A DNA stretch of 64,000 bases. It comes from Pseudorasbora parva (Eukaryota; Chordata; Actinopteri; Cypriniformes; Gobionidae). How positions within the stretch are numbered: the first letter of the stretch is position 1; each line of letters begins with the position of its first letter. The position numbers and the translations under genes are program-made. Positions 26,260 through 39,879 of the stretch are shown here, piece after piece. The notes below the pieces were generated by a model. That model saw only the letters and a program-made list of their open reading frames with translations, had not been told where the DNA came from and did no database searches. The DNA lies in assembly GCF_024679245.1 (NCBI RefSeq), contig NC_090172.1:39482653-39546652 (forward strand). The letters run 5' to 3'.

Positions 26260-27430
26260 CCAGCAATCAGCAACAGTCCCAATTGTAGCTCTGACTGTTT
26301 GACTAGTCAGAGTCACAATAAAATAAAATAAAATCTAAATCTAACAGTACAGTTAACATGATTTTTGGGTGGAGAAGTGGCGAACAGACAACGCCAGCAT
26401 CCTCTCCCCCTCGTTTGCTATATACATATGTTTTAGAAACTATATACGTTTTATATGAGCACATTTGAAACATAACGGAGAATGCAGTGTGGATAATCCA
26501 ATTTATCCTAAACATTACATGCTTTATATTATTAAAATAACTGGTAAGATATAGTTAACACGTATTAAAACAGCTTGCCCTGTCAGATTTTCTGACAGAT
26601 CTTGTGCTGGCTGACAGATAAATTCTTACGCTGTTTAATGCGTCAGAGATGTGGTATTTTCCTCAGTACATATTTCACAGTATATTCTCCATCTGTAAAT
26701 GTTAGAAAGTCATGCAAATATGTCCATTTTCCTGTCAGGAGAAGACAAGCCTTCTGAAAGTGAATCTCTGCTAAAGTTCAGACTTCCGTAAATGAGCACC
26801 GTCACACGTATGAGCACCAAACAAATGTTGCATAATAATTCGGACTAAAATATACATATTGCTAAAATATTACCTTAAAACACAAACTAATGCAAATTCA
26901 AAATACAGGTAAAACACCTGTAAAAAAAACTATATGGAAAATTCCTTCATATTTATACAGTACATTGTGCCCTATTTTTACAGACTTTTTTTTTTACCAT
27001 GTATGTTTTCATGGTTTTGTACTGTTTTCTTTTTTTTTTTTTTTTTAAGTTCAGCACTATTTTATGTTTGTTTTCATTCAGTATCCATTTTTAAAACGAT
27101 TGGTTGTTTAATGAGTTATCTGCCAGTGTGGCATTCAAATTCAAAAGCAGAATTCTCTGTTATAAACTATTTCAGATCAAACAGCGCTGATGTGGAAACC
27201 AGGAGAAACTTTGTGCCAGTTTTAGAAGGCTTTCCAGTCCACAAATCACCGGCATTCACTGTGGATTTAATTTAGTAATGCTAACTAACCATGGTATTTT
27301 GGCAGAGATAGTCAAATGTTTTAATTCATTTCAGGGTTCGTACAACCTTTTGAAAGGGAACTTCAGCCACTATTTAAGTTCTTTTAAGTGATTCACTTTT
27401 TGTAGCACTTCAAAGTTCTGAATATTATCC
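26260..27430. other. Intronic stretch, nothing recognised
   Basis: AT-rich with a poly-T run near 27029-27047. No paired termini were found. Confidence 0.4.
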
Positions 27431-27437
27431 AGTTTAA

Positions 27438-27725
<288 letters not shown>

Positions 27726-27739
27726 TATTATTTTTATAT

Positions 27740-29700
27740 TACTATTTTTTTCAATTAAAAAAAAGTTAAGTTTATTATTAAAAAAAGTTTGGTGACTCTA
27801 TAGTTTGGAGATTATAAAATATCAGAACACAAACCATCAAATTTATGAAAACTGTCTGACTTGCTTGCTATTATTGTGTTATGCTATCTCAAAACCTTAG
27901 TCTCGAAAATCTAAATAAGACAATAGACATAAATCTAATATTTTATGCCCTCATAATAAAGGTGTTGTCCCTTGTTTCTAAGATAGTGGTTTGGTGTGCA
28001 GTAAAAGTGGCCTCTCCCACTGTAGAGGTGGCAGTAGTAGGGCAGAAGGTGCTCTCTCAGGGCTTGGTAAAGTCAGATAGTGTGGAGCTGTCTGGCGCAG
28101 TGCCCAGACACCGCATGTGGTCTTCAGATGCCAGTGGAATTCAAGAGGAGGGGCACAAGACCCTCCTGCTAGACAGAAACAGAAAAGAGGGTGGAGTCTT
28201 TCTCTGTCTCTTCATCTTTTTCATCAGTAGTTGGCCTAAACTGCCACCTGTAAGTGTGTTTTCTTTCATGACCTTGCACCTTTGCGTCGATCTTCTTACG
28301 GTCTTCAGGCTCTGAAAATCCAGGTTGACAGAGTGCATGCTATCAGTCTAGAGGTATTTTAGTAGTGGGTAGCTAAATATCTGTGAAGTAAAAGCGGGGT
28401 GTGCAGTGTTTAACGTCTGCTAGCATGCATCTGCTCATCTGGCTGCCTGGCTGGCTGTCTCAGTCGTGGGAAAGACTGAAATTACATCGCTCTCAGGGTG
28501 GGTTATTTTAAGCCACAGCAAAAGTGGTAGAGGGCAGACTGCAGGTTCGCTAGTCCCGTCAGAGGAGAACTCCCCCCTCGGCCAGCAAGTGCCACCGGAC
28601 AAATCGCCACACCTTGCAGCCCTGCACCGCCTCGTGCTGTGTTTGCCGAGCAGCAGAGAAGTGTTAAAATGCTGTGTGCTACATCCCCAGGTGAGGTCGC
28701 AGACTCAGGTGTATCATTGTATCAGGTGTATCACGCTTGTTGGTCAGGGGACGAGTAATGGGGTGTAGCTCAGCATGGCAGTTTTATTTAGACCACAACA
28801 GTGTAACTGCAATCTCCTAGTATAGGACGTTACCATAAAATCTCTTGTGACATTAAAACAATTTAAAACATTGAGTGGGATTTTTTTTATGGGAAAAAAA
28901 ATAAGCATCAGTGTTTTTGATTTCTCTTTGGTTTATTTTTTTTTCCTTTCTAAAACCATTACCCCTAAATTTAAGTGTTACTCTTTAGTGTATAACCTGT
29001 CCTAGATCATTGTGCTACAGACATGAATGATGCCTAAAATTGTGCATCTTGAATTGGAGATGTGCGATTACTTTTCTAGAACATTGGGCTGAAGAATTTT
29101 GCCTGGCAAATGTAAATTTTTTTTTGGGGGGGGGGGTCTATAGTCCTATAGACTTGCATTGAAGGAGAGAATGGGTAAGGGGTAGGCTCTTTCTGATTTA
29201 GCCAGTAAGAAACCCCTTAGTAACCACCCTAGCAACCACATAGCAACACCCTAATATGACAGCAAATATTCAGCAGAAATAGTTTGTGAAAACAGCATAA
29301 ACATCATCTGCTCAAAGATGTAAGAGTTTGTGTTAATGAATGTGTTTTTTGTTTGTTTTGTGTTTTAAGACATTCATATTCAATTCTGCCCAAAGTTTGA
29401 AGTGGGCTTAACGTGCTGAGTCATTTTTGACTGCAGCACCGTGTTAGCATGCAAAATAAAGGTGTGAATTATCTGCTTACAGGCGATCCATCGCTGAAGG
29501 ACCATGAGGAGATATTATGGATATTGTAGCTTCAGAAAGTTGCTAAACTGCAGCATTAAAGTCTAAATGGAAGTTAATGATTTTCTTTCACCAAATTTCA
29601 GTCCTTAGCCTTATTATTCAATTGTTTACAGAAGTTGGTCTGTGCAACCTTGTTTGCCAGCAGGTGAACTTCAGCAGCTGTGCCAGCTCGCCTCTGCTGG
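27740..29700. other. Intronic stretch, mostly unrecognised
   Basis: A GC-richer part at 28000-28760 holds ORFs up to 144 codons without known domains. A CCCTAGCAACCACATAGCAA motif near 29228 resembles repeat units widespread in fish. Nothing else is supported. Confidence 0.35.
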
Positions 29701-29705
29701 GTTAA

Positions 29706-29870
29706 AGGCATCTTAAACACAAACAATGTTTTGCAGAATGTTGGTAACCAAAGAGTTTTGGTTACCATTGACTTCTATGTACAAAAACAAAATTTCTCAA
29801 AGTATCTTCATTAGCTCCACAGAAGAAAGAAAGTCATACAGGTTTGGAGCAAAATGAGGTGGTCTCTCAA
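29706..29870. repeat. Dispersed fish repeat fragment
   Basis: It contains GAATGTTGGTAACCAAA, CATTGACTTCTATG and AGAAAGAAAGTCATACAGG, the recognisable right arm of a highly abundant palindromic repeat of cyprinid genomes. A left-arm fragment with CACCCTAATGTCATTCCAAA lies at 43288-43360. The assignment rests on remembered consensus features. Confidence 0.5.
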
Positions 29871-30679
29871 TGCCTTACCATTGACCGATAAGTTACTCAT
29901 GTCTAACTTATTCTTTTATTTTCTGTAAAAATTTAAGTTAAAATGCTTCCTCTTTCTCTTTTTCTCTGGAAATGCAAAGACATGTATTGCTAATGCTGCA
30001 GCAGAGCACTGACAGTTGTTCGTGGTGGTTACATTCATGTGGCGCTGCTGTTCTTATTTTGGGCTTCATACTGATTTGCTGCCAGAATGTGGTGTTGTAA
30101 TACATGACAGTGAATCAGCTTTACATGCATTCAGGGGACTTGATACTAATCGTAAGTGACATCAGCATTTCAAGCGCATGTCCCACAAGTTGTTTGCAGA
30201 GCTTTGTTTGGGGCACTTTAGCTGTTAGCTTAGCAGCAAGAGTACCATGCATACATGCAGCCTTATTGGGTTGCAGAGAAGGTGTGTTTTTTTGTTACAG
30301 AATCTGAACACTGTGTGAGAGGGGACCTGTAATGTGGTGTGTGTGAGGGGCTTGTTTCCTGGGGCGAGGCACGAGCAGATATGTGTGGCATTTGTCTAGT
30401 TTAAATTTAGTGTAACTGAAACCAATAACATTCATTGGATGGTAATGCACAGGGAACGTTTCTGAAGTCTGAAAGTTTGGGCCATAGTAAGAGGAAGAGA
30501 GGTGGGACCTTGATGGGAGCACAGGTGCTCGGCTGTTTTTACATTTCAAATGGAATGCGTTAGAGCCTGTAGACCCTTTAGAGTGTTTTTTTTTTTTTTT
30601 TTACAGATAAGATGACTCGTGTTTTACTTTACAATGAATAATATTTTACTGTTAAGTACATACTGTTCCGAAGTTTGTG

Positions 30680-30850
30680 GTTAGTAAGGTTATACTTTTA
30701 TTCAACAAGGATGCATTCATTTGATCAAAACGTGACAGTAGAGGTTTTGACATTGTTACAAAAGATTTCTATTTCTAATAAATGTCCTTAAAAAAACACA
30801 CACAAAAAAAAAACAATCTATTCATCAAAGGATCCTGAAAAAAAAAATCA
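30680..30850. repeat. Dispersed repeat, copy A
   Basis: The segment with AAGGATGCATTCATTTGATC, ACAAAAGATTTCTATTTC and TTCATCAAAGGATCCTGAAA belongs to a repeat whose second copy (about 50420-50648 plus 51947-52030) is split by a hAT insertion. This copy shows the sequence at the insertion point undisturbed. Confidence 0.55.
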
Positions 30851-30859
30851 CAGTTTATA

Positions 30860-31705
30860 GAACTGATGGAAAGTGTTAGAATTTTTACAAATATAAAATG
30901 ATGAACATTTTAATTCATATCTTTGTATTAATCATTTGTTTGCTTTAAGTAATATCTTTTAAGTAATTATTTTAGTACAATTTAGAACTAGAAGCAGTTT
31001 CAGTCTGAAGATAAAGCATTATCAGATTTTTAAATAAATAAACCTCTGGTTATAAGTCTGTTCTGTATAATGAAGTCTGGTTGGCTGCTGTTTAAAGCTA
31101 CTGGATCACATACTAATTATTGAATTAACTGATAAAAGTGACATTCATTGGCCCATGGCAGTGTTTGGCAAAGGGGCAGTGTTGATTTCAGACTTTCTGT
31201 TCAGCATAGGGCATTACTGTGCTGTATGTGTCAAGTTGCGTGCATATATAAAAGCCTATTATTTCCTCATCAATTATCTGCCAAAGAGATGTATTTTGCT
31301 GGTATTATTTTCTTAAACAATCTCTGTGAAATCATTAAGGAATCCCAATAATTGTGTGACTGTATTGTATTTTCTTTTTTATATCACATCGGAATTTGGT
31401 AACAACTTTAAAAACTTGTGAAATGCAGTCTTGAGTACTCATATTCACATTTATATCTAATGATCTGTATGCGCACTGGATTAAATTTTGGATTTAAGAT
31501 GTATGGGATTATGAGGCTAGATTATTTGATCTCCCAGACCAGTCTTTTCTTACCTCACACTTGTTTGCGTTGTACCTAAGGTCCCTCATTCTCCTCCGAG
31601 TCACCGCTTCACTTCCTTCCCCTTCTTTTTCTGTCCCCAAGGTGCTGTTGCACAATTTACCCTCGGGCCGTTATGTAATTAAAAGTGTGTCTGACAGCTG
31701 GATGG
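30860..31705. other. Intronic stretch, nothing recognised
   Basis: AT-rich. No features were supported before the TG microsatellite. Confidence 0.4.
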
Positions 31706-31860
<155 letters not shown>

Positions 31861-32169
31861 GTATTGTATGTGGTTGTGGCGCATCACAGATGAGGCTTTG
31901 AAACTTTTGTCGGCTAAGATGAGTGTACTTTGTAGGGCTTGTCAATTAATCAAAATTAAACTGATATCGCAATTTGACTTAGTGCGATTTGTGAAATTGC
32001 AAATGCAAATGTCAAATGTTGTCCCAAAAATTCACATTTTTATCGTAATATTTTATAATAAATCCTTACACCTTTATGATTTAAAATCATATGCTGTCTA
32101 CATGTTAGGTAACCCTGCAAATAAGGTTTCTGTAAAATAAATAGACTGTTATTAATATCTTTTCATTTT

Positions 32170-32992
32170 GTTATATTCATACCTGTCAACATTTGGGTAT
32201 CAAAATCCGGGAGAGATCGGGGTGGGGGGTGGAGGGTTATGGGTGGGGTTGGGGAGTGGCATAAATCCTCACATAGACCCATATAATAATACTTTTAATT
32301 TGTACCTGCTCTTCTTACTTGTATAACAACTTAACAAGTAGGAAATATACTTGTTATCAGTTTGCACTTACATACGTCATGAATTATATATAGATTAATC
32401 CTTATTAAAGGTACTGAAGTTATTTAGTCAAGAGCAGAGCATATTTAGTGAGCAATTACTTTTGTTCTTTACATTGTCATTATAAGTGGTTACTGTCACT
32501 TTAAGAGATCTTTCGCTGTCACACATGATATGGATGTGAGATGCTGAAGTCGCAGTTACAAAACGCGTGACTGTCCCCCACCTGCTCCTCTTCAGAAAAA
32601 TTAAATTCGCTGTCCCATTGATCACGTTATTTACACAAGGGTTTTGTTTTTTTGGCAGGAGTGCCTTCCTATCGTTATCTCCTTCATCCGTCTCTGTTTT
32701 GTTTTTGTTTTTTTCCCGCGTTGTCACTCGTCATCTGACCTCACACACTAACCTTGCGACAACTGTCACAGTACTGTAGGCTACTGCAGATGGCAGTTAT
32801 CGTGAGGCTAGTTACAGAGCTCAAATTGGAAATGTTTTAGTTTTTTTCTTTTGTATTATTATTTTGTAATAACGCAGGTTAAATTACGGGATATTTACAG
32901 GAAAATACGAATACGGGAGGACGGCGGGAAAGAAGGGTAAAATACGGGACTTTCCTGGCCAAAACAGGATACTTGACAGGTATGGTTAAATT
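32170..32992. mobile_element. hAT-like element with TIR and TSD
   Basis: CATACCTGTCAA at 32178 is matched exactly in inverse by TTGACAGGTATG ending at 32984. The flanking octamers GTTATATT and GTTAAATT differ at one position. The body is 807 bp, non-coding as far as seen. Possible ends of a further hAT element lie outside it (TAGGGCTTGTCAATTA near 31935, and a CAGCCCG end near 33054), but they lack a clear TSD. Confidence 0.8.
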
Positions 32993-33445
32993 GATTATAT
33001 ATTATGTTAAAAAAAATTAGCGCAATTGGATATTTTCCTTAAATTCTGCAGCCCGAGTATTTTAATTTACCTAAATTTTCTCACAGGTTAACCGTTGTGT
33101 GGTATTACAGGTATCCTCGGTGTTTTTTTTTAAATCATTAATTCTAAACCTAAAGTAAAGTAAAATGCACATGGCCGCTTTGGCATTCATAACGGTGCTG
33201 GGAAGTGTAGTTTACATCCCTCTTTGCAGCGCTATTTCTCAGTTTCTCATACCTTTTTTTCTTTATTGAATTTTTGTCCTTTTTCAATTCTTTTTTTTTT
33301 TGACTGCAGTGAAACCAAGGTCCCTCAAACAGTGGGCAAAATAACATAATGATCAACTAGGTAAATATGCAGGTATATGGTCATATTGTTCAGCTATCTG
33401 TCAGCTTATCAAAGTCTTTTTAATTTTTTCTTGCTCTGATGACCA

Positions 33446-34432
33446 CTTTGAACTGTCAAAATTGCTCAAAAATGACGTTCAAATATTTCCTCTAAAAAAA
33501 CACGAATATTCCAACTATTCGAACATCTGGTTGCGCATTTTGTCAATGACAGGACAAATTAATACAAAGAGACATAACTACTTGTATAGGTAGTATATTT
33601 AAGTTTAATCATATTTGACAACATATTACTTACACAAAAACAAGTAAATCAACTAATGGCCAAGACCGCAGACCGCAGTATTTCTCTCTCAAGTCCTCAC
33701 CCTCACGCTCTCTGCGCATAACGGTTTATATGAACAAACTTTAAGTGCTGCTGATCAAGAGTTTTAGGCAAGCAATTTAAGGTCGCGACTCTTGTCCCAA
33801 ATATAGCATGCTTCATTCAGTGATTGAAACAAATATTATTAAAATTAATTGAAGTTTTACAGCATGTTGTTGAACGCTCCGAGTGAGCTGTACTGTGGTA
33901 AACATGGAACTTTTCCTTGTCATGAAACGGTAAATAATCAAACCAGTAGAAGCAGTGCATTTATCCTTTATTCATGCAATATCTATTCAGTCAGTATAGT
34001 AGCCTATACTTTAGTAATGTTTCTGTTTAATGTTAAATAAAATGAGGCATGGTATGCTTGCTAACTTTATCTTACATAGCTTGCATACAACTTTATCTCA
34101 CGGCTCAACAATTTCACCTCCTACCGACCAAAATCCAAAGTACTTCCAGACATGGCTTTTTAGATTATGAAGTTAAAATCGCTTTCTTTGCTGCGGTTGA
34201 GTTGGGCTCTGCACTTTCTGCCATCTTCCATGCAAGACGCGTCAACTTTCAGCAGTGCCTGACAGTGCGGCTCCTGTGACCTGTCCCTGAACCCTTAGCC
34301 CATGAGCAAAGCGGGCGTTTTTTCCCACTTAAAAATGTTAAATATAAATTTTCACCTTCGAAATTCGTTGTTTAAAAACTATTTTAATATATTTTTGAAT
34401 TTAGAACATTTGTTGACAGCCCTACTTTGAAC
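33446..34432. mobile_element. hAT-like element, left end slightly eroded
   Basis: Perfect octamers CTTTGAAC flank the block at 33446-33453 and 34425-34432. The right terminus is TTGACAGCCCTA. The left begins TGTCAAAATTGC and lacks the first about 5 bases of the expected inverse (TAGGG). An inverted relative of its left 340 bp lies at 47165-47558, where the complete CAGGGCTGTCAAAATTGC end is kept. Confidence 0.75.
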
Positions 34433-34439
34433 TAAGGTG

Positions 34440-35165
34440 ATATCAGCATCCATTCAGATACAGTACAAACAGGTGAAAAGCACTGTTTATGATTCATAAG
34501 AAAGGCATTAGGGAGGCCTTTATTCACGTTTCTTGGAATTGTAAGCTGCTTTGTAATGTGAACTGGAATTGGCCAGACGACGTAAGATTTGAAACCGACT
34601 CTATTGCTTTGACTATTTCGGCAGTGATTGACAAGGTTGGGCCTAAATGAACCTGAGGCGTTCCCTTGCCGGCTGAGCTTTGTTTATCCTGTAATGTTAT
34701 CACAGCATGAGATGGTTTAATTAGGGAGCTTTATTTAGAAAGCAAACATACGTTCATGTTGGCTTAGGCTGCCATCACCTAGCACAGCGGACATCCGCAG
34801 CTTGTTGGTGATGTAACTGGCTGCCGAACTAGGGCCACAGCAGTGACTCGCCTGCACGGGAAAGAGGATGCAAAAAACTAGTGAATGTTGCTATTTAAGA
34901 AATGGATGTAATCCTACTTGAAAGAAAAGATTTGACTTAAAATTTGACTTTTTAAAATAATTCCTTTTTAAAGACCCAACATTATTAAAGTTAGAAAGGC
35001 TTTAAATTTTACATTACATTACATGAGTAATCAATTTTTTTTATGTGCATTATGTATTATGACAAATTCCGTCAGAGGGAGTCAACAGCCTGGTGATTTG
35101 TTGTTTTTACATACAGCATGATCAAATCCTTGTTTAATATTAGCCAAACAACATTCAAAAAATGT
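34440..35165. other. Intronic stretch, nothing recognised
   Basis: No paired repeats or coding similarity were found. Confidence 0.4.
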
Positions 35166-35457
35166 CCACTTAAAGCAGCACCAGGTAACTTTTCAACCTT
35201 CATAATTTATATATTTTCAAGACTCTTGTGATGATACATCGACTTACAATAGGTTGAATGACACGTCTGCCATAGCCTGATGGGGTCTGTATCGTTTTTA
35301 ATCATACTTTTAAACTTCGGGTTTCGGGTAGTAACCCGAGAACAAAAAGAACTACAAAATTCGACTGCTTTACGGCATATACGTCACTTCCACCAACACC
35401 CACACTTCCTTAAATTCGGAAGTGCAAGCCCAACTTTGTTCGTCGGATAATATAGTC

Positions 35458-35634
35458 ATGTCCGAAGCAGCACAGACAAATAAGAAAGCAAAGGTTTTGT
35501 TGGAGGAAAGCAATAAGAGGAAACGAAAAAGTGATGGGATTAAAGGCAGGACGAGGATCAACATTGGACCAGCGTTTGCTCGTTGGCGTGAGCTGAAGGA
35601 GGCGTGCCCGACCGATGCTGTCATGCTTGTTATG
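35458..35634 (+). pseudogene. Transposon-borne first exon with RWREL motif
   Basis: A 59-codon frame from ATG 35458 runs to a consensus donor (ATG|GTGAGT at 35635). It is lysine-rich after the start (KRKRKSDG, a likely nuclear signal) and then has RTRINIGPAFARWRELKEA and PTDA. The R-x-N-I-G-x-A-F-x-R-W-R-E-L pattern occurs near the N-terminus of many uncharacterised teleost repeat proteins. No function is established for it here. The downstream exons are missing, which fits a non-autonomous deletion derivative of a larger element. It is on the same strand as nfatc3, so it could be exonised. Confidence 0.55.
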
Positions 35635-35869
35635 GTGAGTACCTACCACTCAAACATTGAATTGAAGTATCATATAAATTCTGTAAATCGGTAACCAATA
35701 GACTACTACTATAATGACGCTGGCTTGTAAACGTGAGCATCGCGATTATTTGGCGTTTGAAAAAAATAAAACCCATGACATTATATTCATATGACATGTT
35801 GAAACCTGGGATGAAGACATTTCACACGCGACGCCAGAAGAACACCTGCATGTGAACTCCTTCTGCAGT

Positions 35870-36046
35870 GTTCAGGGTAACTGTTAGTGCTGCACCAACC
35901 CGCGGGGCCGCTTTTATGAAGTTATTTGGCCCGCCCCGCACCGCACCACTGTATATATTTTTACAACTCGCCCCACACCCGCGACCATTAAATAGACATA
36001 CGGGGTCCGCGGGTTATGAGACGACCTGCACATCACTAGTTCAGGG
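35870..36046. mobile_element. 161-bp MITE nested in TTAA element
   Basis: Perfect octamers GTTCAGGG (35870-35877 and 36039-36046) flank a GC-rich insert. The insert has TAGTGCTGCACC near its left end and TGCACATCACTA at its right end, with CCGCGGGT-type inverted blocks inside. It is a hAT-sized TSD. Confidence 0.65.
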
Positions 36047-37607
36047 TTGTCATGTCAACAAATGCACGTGCGATGGCATCCCCTGTTGTAGGATGACAGC
36101 TTACAACAGTAGTTGAGGACATTATTTTTTCCCAACTGTAGGGGGACCCAGAGAGCAAAAGTTACCCAGTGCTGCTTTAATACTTAATATTTGGTCACTT
36201 CTTTATCACAACGTGCAAACTCAGAGCGATGGTTTAAATGTTTATTTTGAAATCGTGATGAATAAAGTGTTTGCATATTTAAAAGCATATTGATTAGGGC
36301 TGCAACAAATTATTATTTTGGTAATCGATTAATCTAACGATTATTAGAACGATTAATCGACTAATCATCGATTATTGCCATCGCCGTTGATGACTAATCA
36401 GTAAGTTTTGAATGATTATTCAGTTATTTAAAACATTGAGGTATCCGACAATTCACTATGACGTCACAACAGCAATAAACGATCTTCCGGGTGGCAAAAG
36501 CCGAAGCGTTCCTATGACAACGCTAGTAAATTGCTTGGGATTCAGACATAGTTAACATGATTATTGAGGGACTGATTAATTAATTCAGTAGATAGCATGA
36601 AATGCCTAACCTTGCTCCAGTAGATGTAGCGCTAGTCTAATACCATAATTTTTAAATGAGCCTCAGCCTACCATTGAGTAGTTATTTTAGTGACTGTTGC
36701 TGTTTGACTTACAGTATGTTAGGCAATCGTAGATGGTCTATTTCCCTGTTATTTAACTAAAAAGGCTATGATCGTTTTCTGTTGCTTGGTCGGGGTCGGA
36801 TCAGATAGCACAGACGTGAGCTTCTGACGGTCAAAAGGATAGCGTGCTGTAGACTAGCGCTGCTCTGCTAACGTTAGGCATTCACTCAAACTAAACTCGC
36901 GGTGATGATGAAGCCAATGTGGTACACGCATCAATCATCTGTCATCAGCCTACAACTATGTTTTGCTTTTCCTATTTCTTCCATTGACATTCGATCAGTA
37001 GCCTACATGACACTAGAAGTTATGTCTCTTCCTACTTTTACTTCAGGCAGTGACTGGCATAAAATGAGTTCGATCTTTAAAAGAAATCTAAAGTTTACTA
37101 ATATTAGTCTTGAATTTCCCCAGCTGAAGATAATTATGCTCTGCTATGATTTTGTAGATGAACCGTTTTGAGAATATTTCTCTGTAGCGCCACTTTTGAC
37201 GACGTGCACTCGCTTTAGCCTCCTCACCCACAGGTTTTGCTGGATATATTTACTTTTTTCTAAAGGAAATCGATACAATCCTACCCCTTTTGCTGTATAT
37301 ATGATGTCGCAACCCCAAACACAAGACATTTTCATCATAGTTTCAACTTTAATCAACAACAATGTTCTTAACTATGTAACCGTTTACAGTAGCCGTCTGG
37401 ATCTCTTCAGTTTGTCAGCAGAAGCTGCTCGCGTTCTGCCACCCGGAAGTATCTTTGTGCCGATTGTTTACAAACATTCTGAAATGCGTATACATATTCT
37501 AATATAAAAAAAGCTTTTTGAAATTGTTGTTTTAAGGAACTTTGAGCCAACTAAACAGGTCATTCTCTTTAAGTTCTCAGATTTCTGTCCAACTCAAATC
37601 GCACAAA

Positions 37608-39795
37608 TGTGACCAGTCACGGAAAGTAGGGACACAAGTCGGTTCTGGGGCATTTTGAGTTATTCACAGATTCTGAAAGTGTAGTCTCCAAGCTTTCCAA
37701 CGATGTGTAACACATGGAAATCTGATAATATTATGATCTGAATTTAGGCATTTAGAAAAGTGTAAACGAGAGAAAACAGCCTCTAAAGTTTTGCAGTTCT
37801 CACCTAGGGCTGGGCAAAAATTTTTTCGATTAATCGTTTTTAAAAATCTGGTCGATTCAGAATCGATTCTCAAAGTCCACGAATCGATTTTTCCCCCATA
37901 TTTATTTCCGCTAACATTGAGCATAAGATTAATGTAAATCTAATTACTAGTCTTCTCCACTAGATGTCACCCATTTGCCTTGAGTGATCCTACAAAGGAG
38001 CAAGAGGCGCACATCATTTATCCATTCAGTGTTTAAATGGCAGCTCCCAGTGCGTTGTCGCCTTTTATAATGCTGAGGTGAAATTAGGGGTGGGCGATAT
38101 CTCGATATTTAAAATATAGCGAGATATTTTTTCAACTCGATATGGATTTGGACATATCGTATATATCGATATATTGTTTATATTTAATTCTGATTCCGCC
38201 ACTTTGCTTGTTTGTCTTCCCTGTGCTGTGCTCGCCCCCGCTCGCACTGAAAATGTTTGGCAATTCAGTTTTTTTTTACCCTTTACTGTTATTTTGGTGA
38301 AAAAAGAGTGTGCTTTTAATGTTTTTAATGAACATAAAACAAAAAATAGGAATGACCTTAAATTTATTGAGGTAACAAACATCACATATGCTTTTTAGGA
38401 CAAATATGATGCAACATAACACTGCACTTCAAGTACTTCAAATATTAATGGTTATTAGCTTTAAACTTTCCGGTAAAATACATTATAGTAGTTTATATAA
38501 GTTAAAATGAAAGTGCTCCATTAGCTTTTTCTTTCAAGTAAAAAAATGAAAAAAGAACTAAAAAAAAAATCATAAGAATCATCTTTTACATACAGTAGTA
38601 TTAAGTAAAACATTTAAAGCTGAAAATTAACATGAAAAAATAACACATTTCACCATGAAATCATGTAGTGAATTGTTCTGTGTGTTTAACAATCACCATT
38701 ATGATCCAGAGCTGTGAAAAATAAAAATACACGAAAACACAACACTGCCAGAATTTTTTTTCCCCAACTTCAAAGGCCCCTTTAAATGATTAAAACTAGA
38801 TGCTTATCTTAAATTTAAGGTTACTTATCATGTAAACTACCCATATACAGCATGTTAAATGCATATGTTTGGCACAGAGGGGAAAACGGTCGCATTTGCA
38901 GCAGATATGCATTGCTGCCTAATGTGCCCATTATAAATCAAAGCACGAGATGACAGGGGTCGAGCAGAACACCGGAAAATCTGACAGAATGGACAATATT
39001 TGTCTGTGCAATACACGAGCCGCGGTTCAGGTGCGCGCGCGACCAATGCTGCCTGAGCACAACGATCGTGTGGCTCCCGCTCTCTATACGCAAAGCTTCT
39101 GCGCCGCCTGCGCGTGCAGTGTGAAACTGCCGTTAGCGTCGAGTTTCTTAACTTTTTCGCTGCCGAAAGCAGAGCCGTCGAGACCAACTTCGCCATACTT
39201 TCATTGTTTTGAAGGGCGAGCTGAAATGACGGGAGGGGTTGTGTCGCGAAGATTTGCTTCCCCCGGTCTGCACTTTCCTCAGACATACGTTCTCCACCCA
39301 CACGACACAGAATTTCATTACAAATATGTAAAATTCCGGGGAAATCTGCATTAACACCAGATTCCGCTTTTATATGCAGATTCCGTGTTAAAATGCCAAT
39401 TCCGCGTTAAAATGCCAATTCCGTGATTCCGTCCGTGATTCTGTGATCGTGGAAATTATAGGGCCCTAGAGTAGCCATGCTTCCCTCGGAGGGCGGGGGC
39501 ATTAACAAAAGAAACAAAAGCCTGCTTATCCCGTATGAAAATACACACGGACAATAACACGCCCCTACTGCGTGCTAGAATCTCCGAAAACAAGCCGATT
39601 TCAACCTCAAAATTTACGCTTTTAAATACATCAATACTGCTTTCTCAAAACAGAGAGGCTTCTTCGTGATCTCAACTAACAGATTGTGCAAAAAAAACGA
39701 AAATCACTAAATTTGAAAAAAAAAAATGCTTCTTTCGCATTTTGCGCGAAAGTTGTGCTGCCGACTTGTGTCCATGGTTTCTGTGACGGGTCACA
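37608..39795. mobile_element. TIR element nested in 36295-43791
   Basis: TGTGACCAGTCAC and GGACACAAGTCGG near 37608-37643 are mirrored by CCGACTTGTGTCC and GTGACGGGTCACA ending at 39795. The interior holds further hAT-like ends facing inward: TAGGGCTGGGCAAAA at 37805, TAGGGGTGGGCGATAT at 38085, and a TAGGGCCCTA end near 39473. This suggests more decayed insertions. The TSD is not resolved. Confidence 0.6.
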
Positions 39796-39879
39796 AATGC
39801 TTTCTAAGCATTGTTTAAATATTCTGTTCTCTTCACACTGAAAATAAATAAATAAATGAGCTGCAATTCCTCTGACGAA

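Larger units (their letters stand above)
35170..36180 (+). mobile_element. TTAA-flanked DNA transposon with a first exon
   Basis: TTAA occurs on both sides (35170-35173 and 36177-36180). The termini AGCAGCACCAGGTAACTTTT and AAAGTTACCCAGTGCTGCT are near-perfect inverted repeats. TTAA targets are used by piggyBac and Kolobok elements, and a PIF/Harbinger 3-bp TAA reading is also possible. The 1,003-bp body carries an exon-like ORF (35458-35634) and a nested 161-bp MITE (35878-36038). Confidence 0.75.

Noticed and set aside
27881..28768. GC-richer block with ORFs of 100-144 codons
   Set aside because: No domain, no splice structure and no similarity that I recognise. Not called as a gene.
31935..33060. 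A further outer hAT around 32178-32984
   Set aside because: The candidate ends (TAGGGCTTGTCAATTA and an inverted GGGCTGCAG) match poorly, and no flanking duplication was seen.
38855..39301. 148-codon minus-strand ORF in a CpG-rich block
   Set aside because: It lies inside nested transposon sequence (37608-39795) and has no recognised domain.
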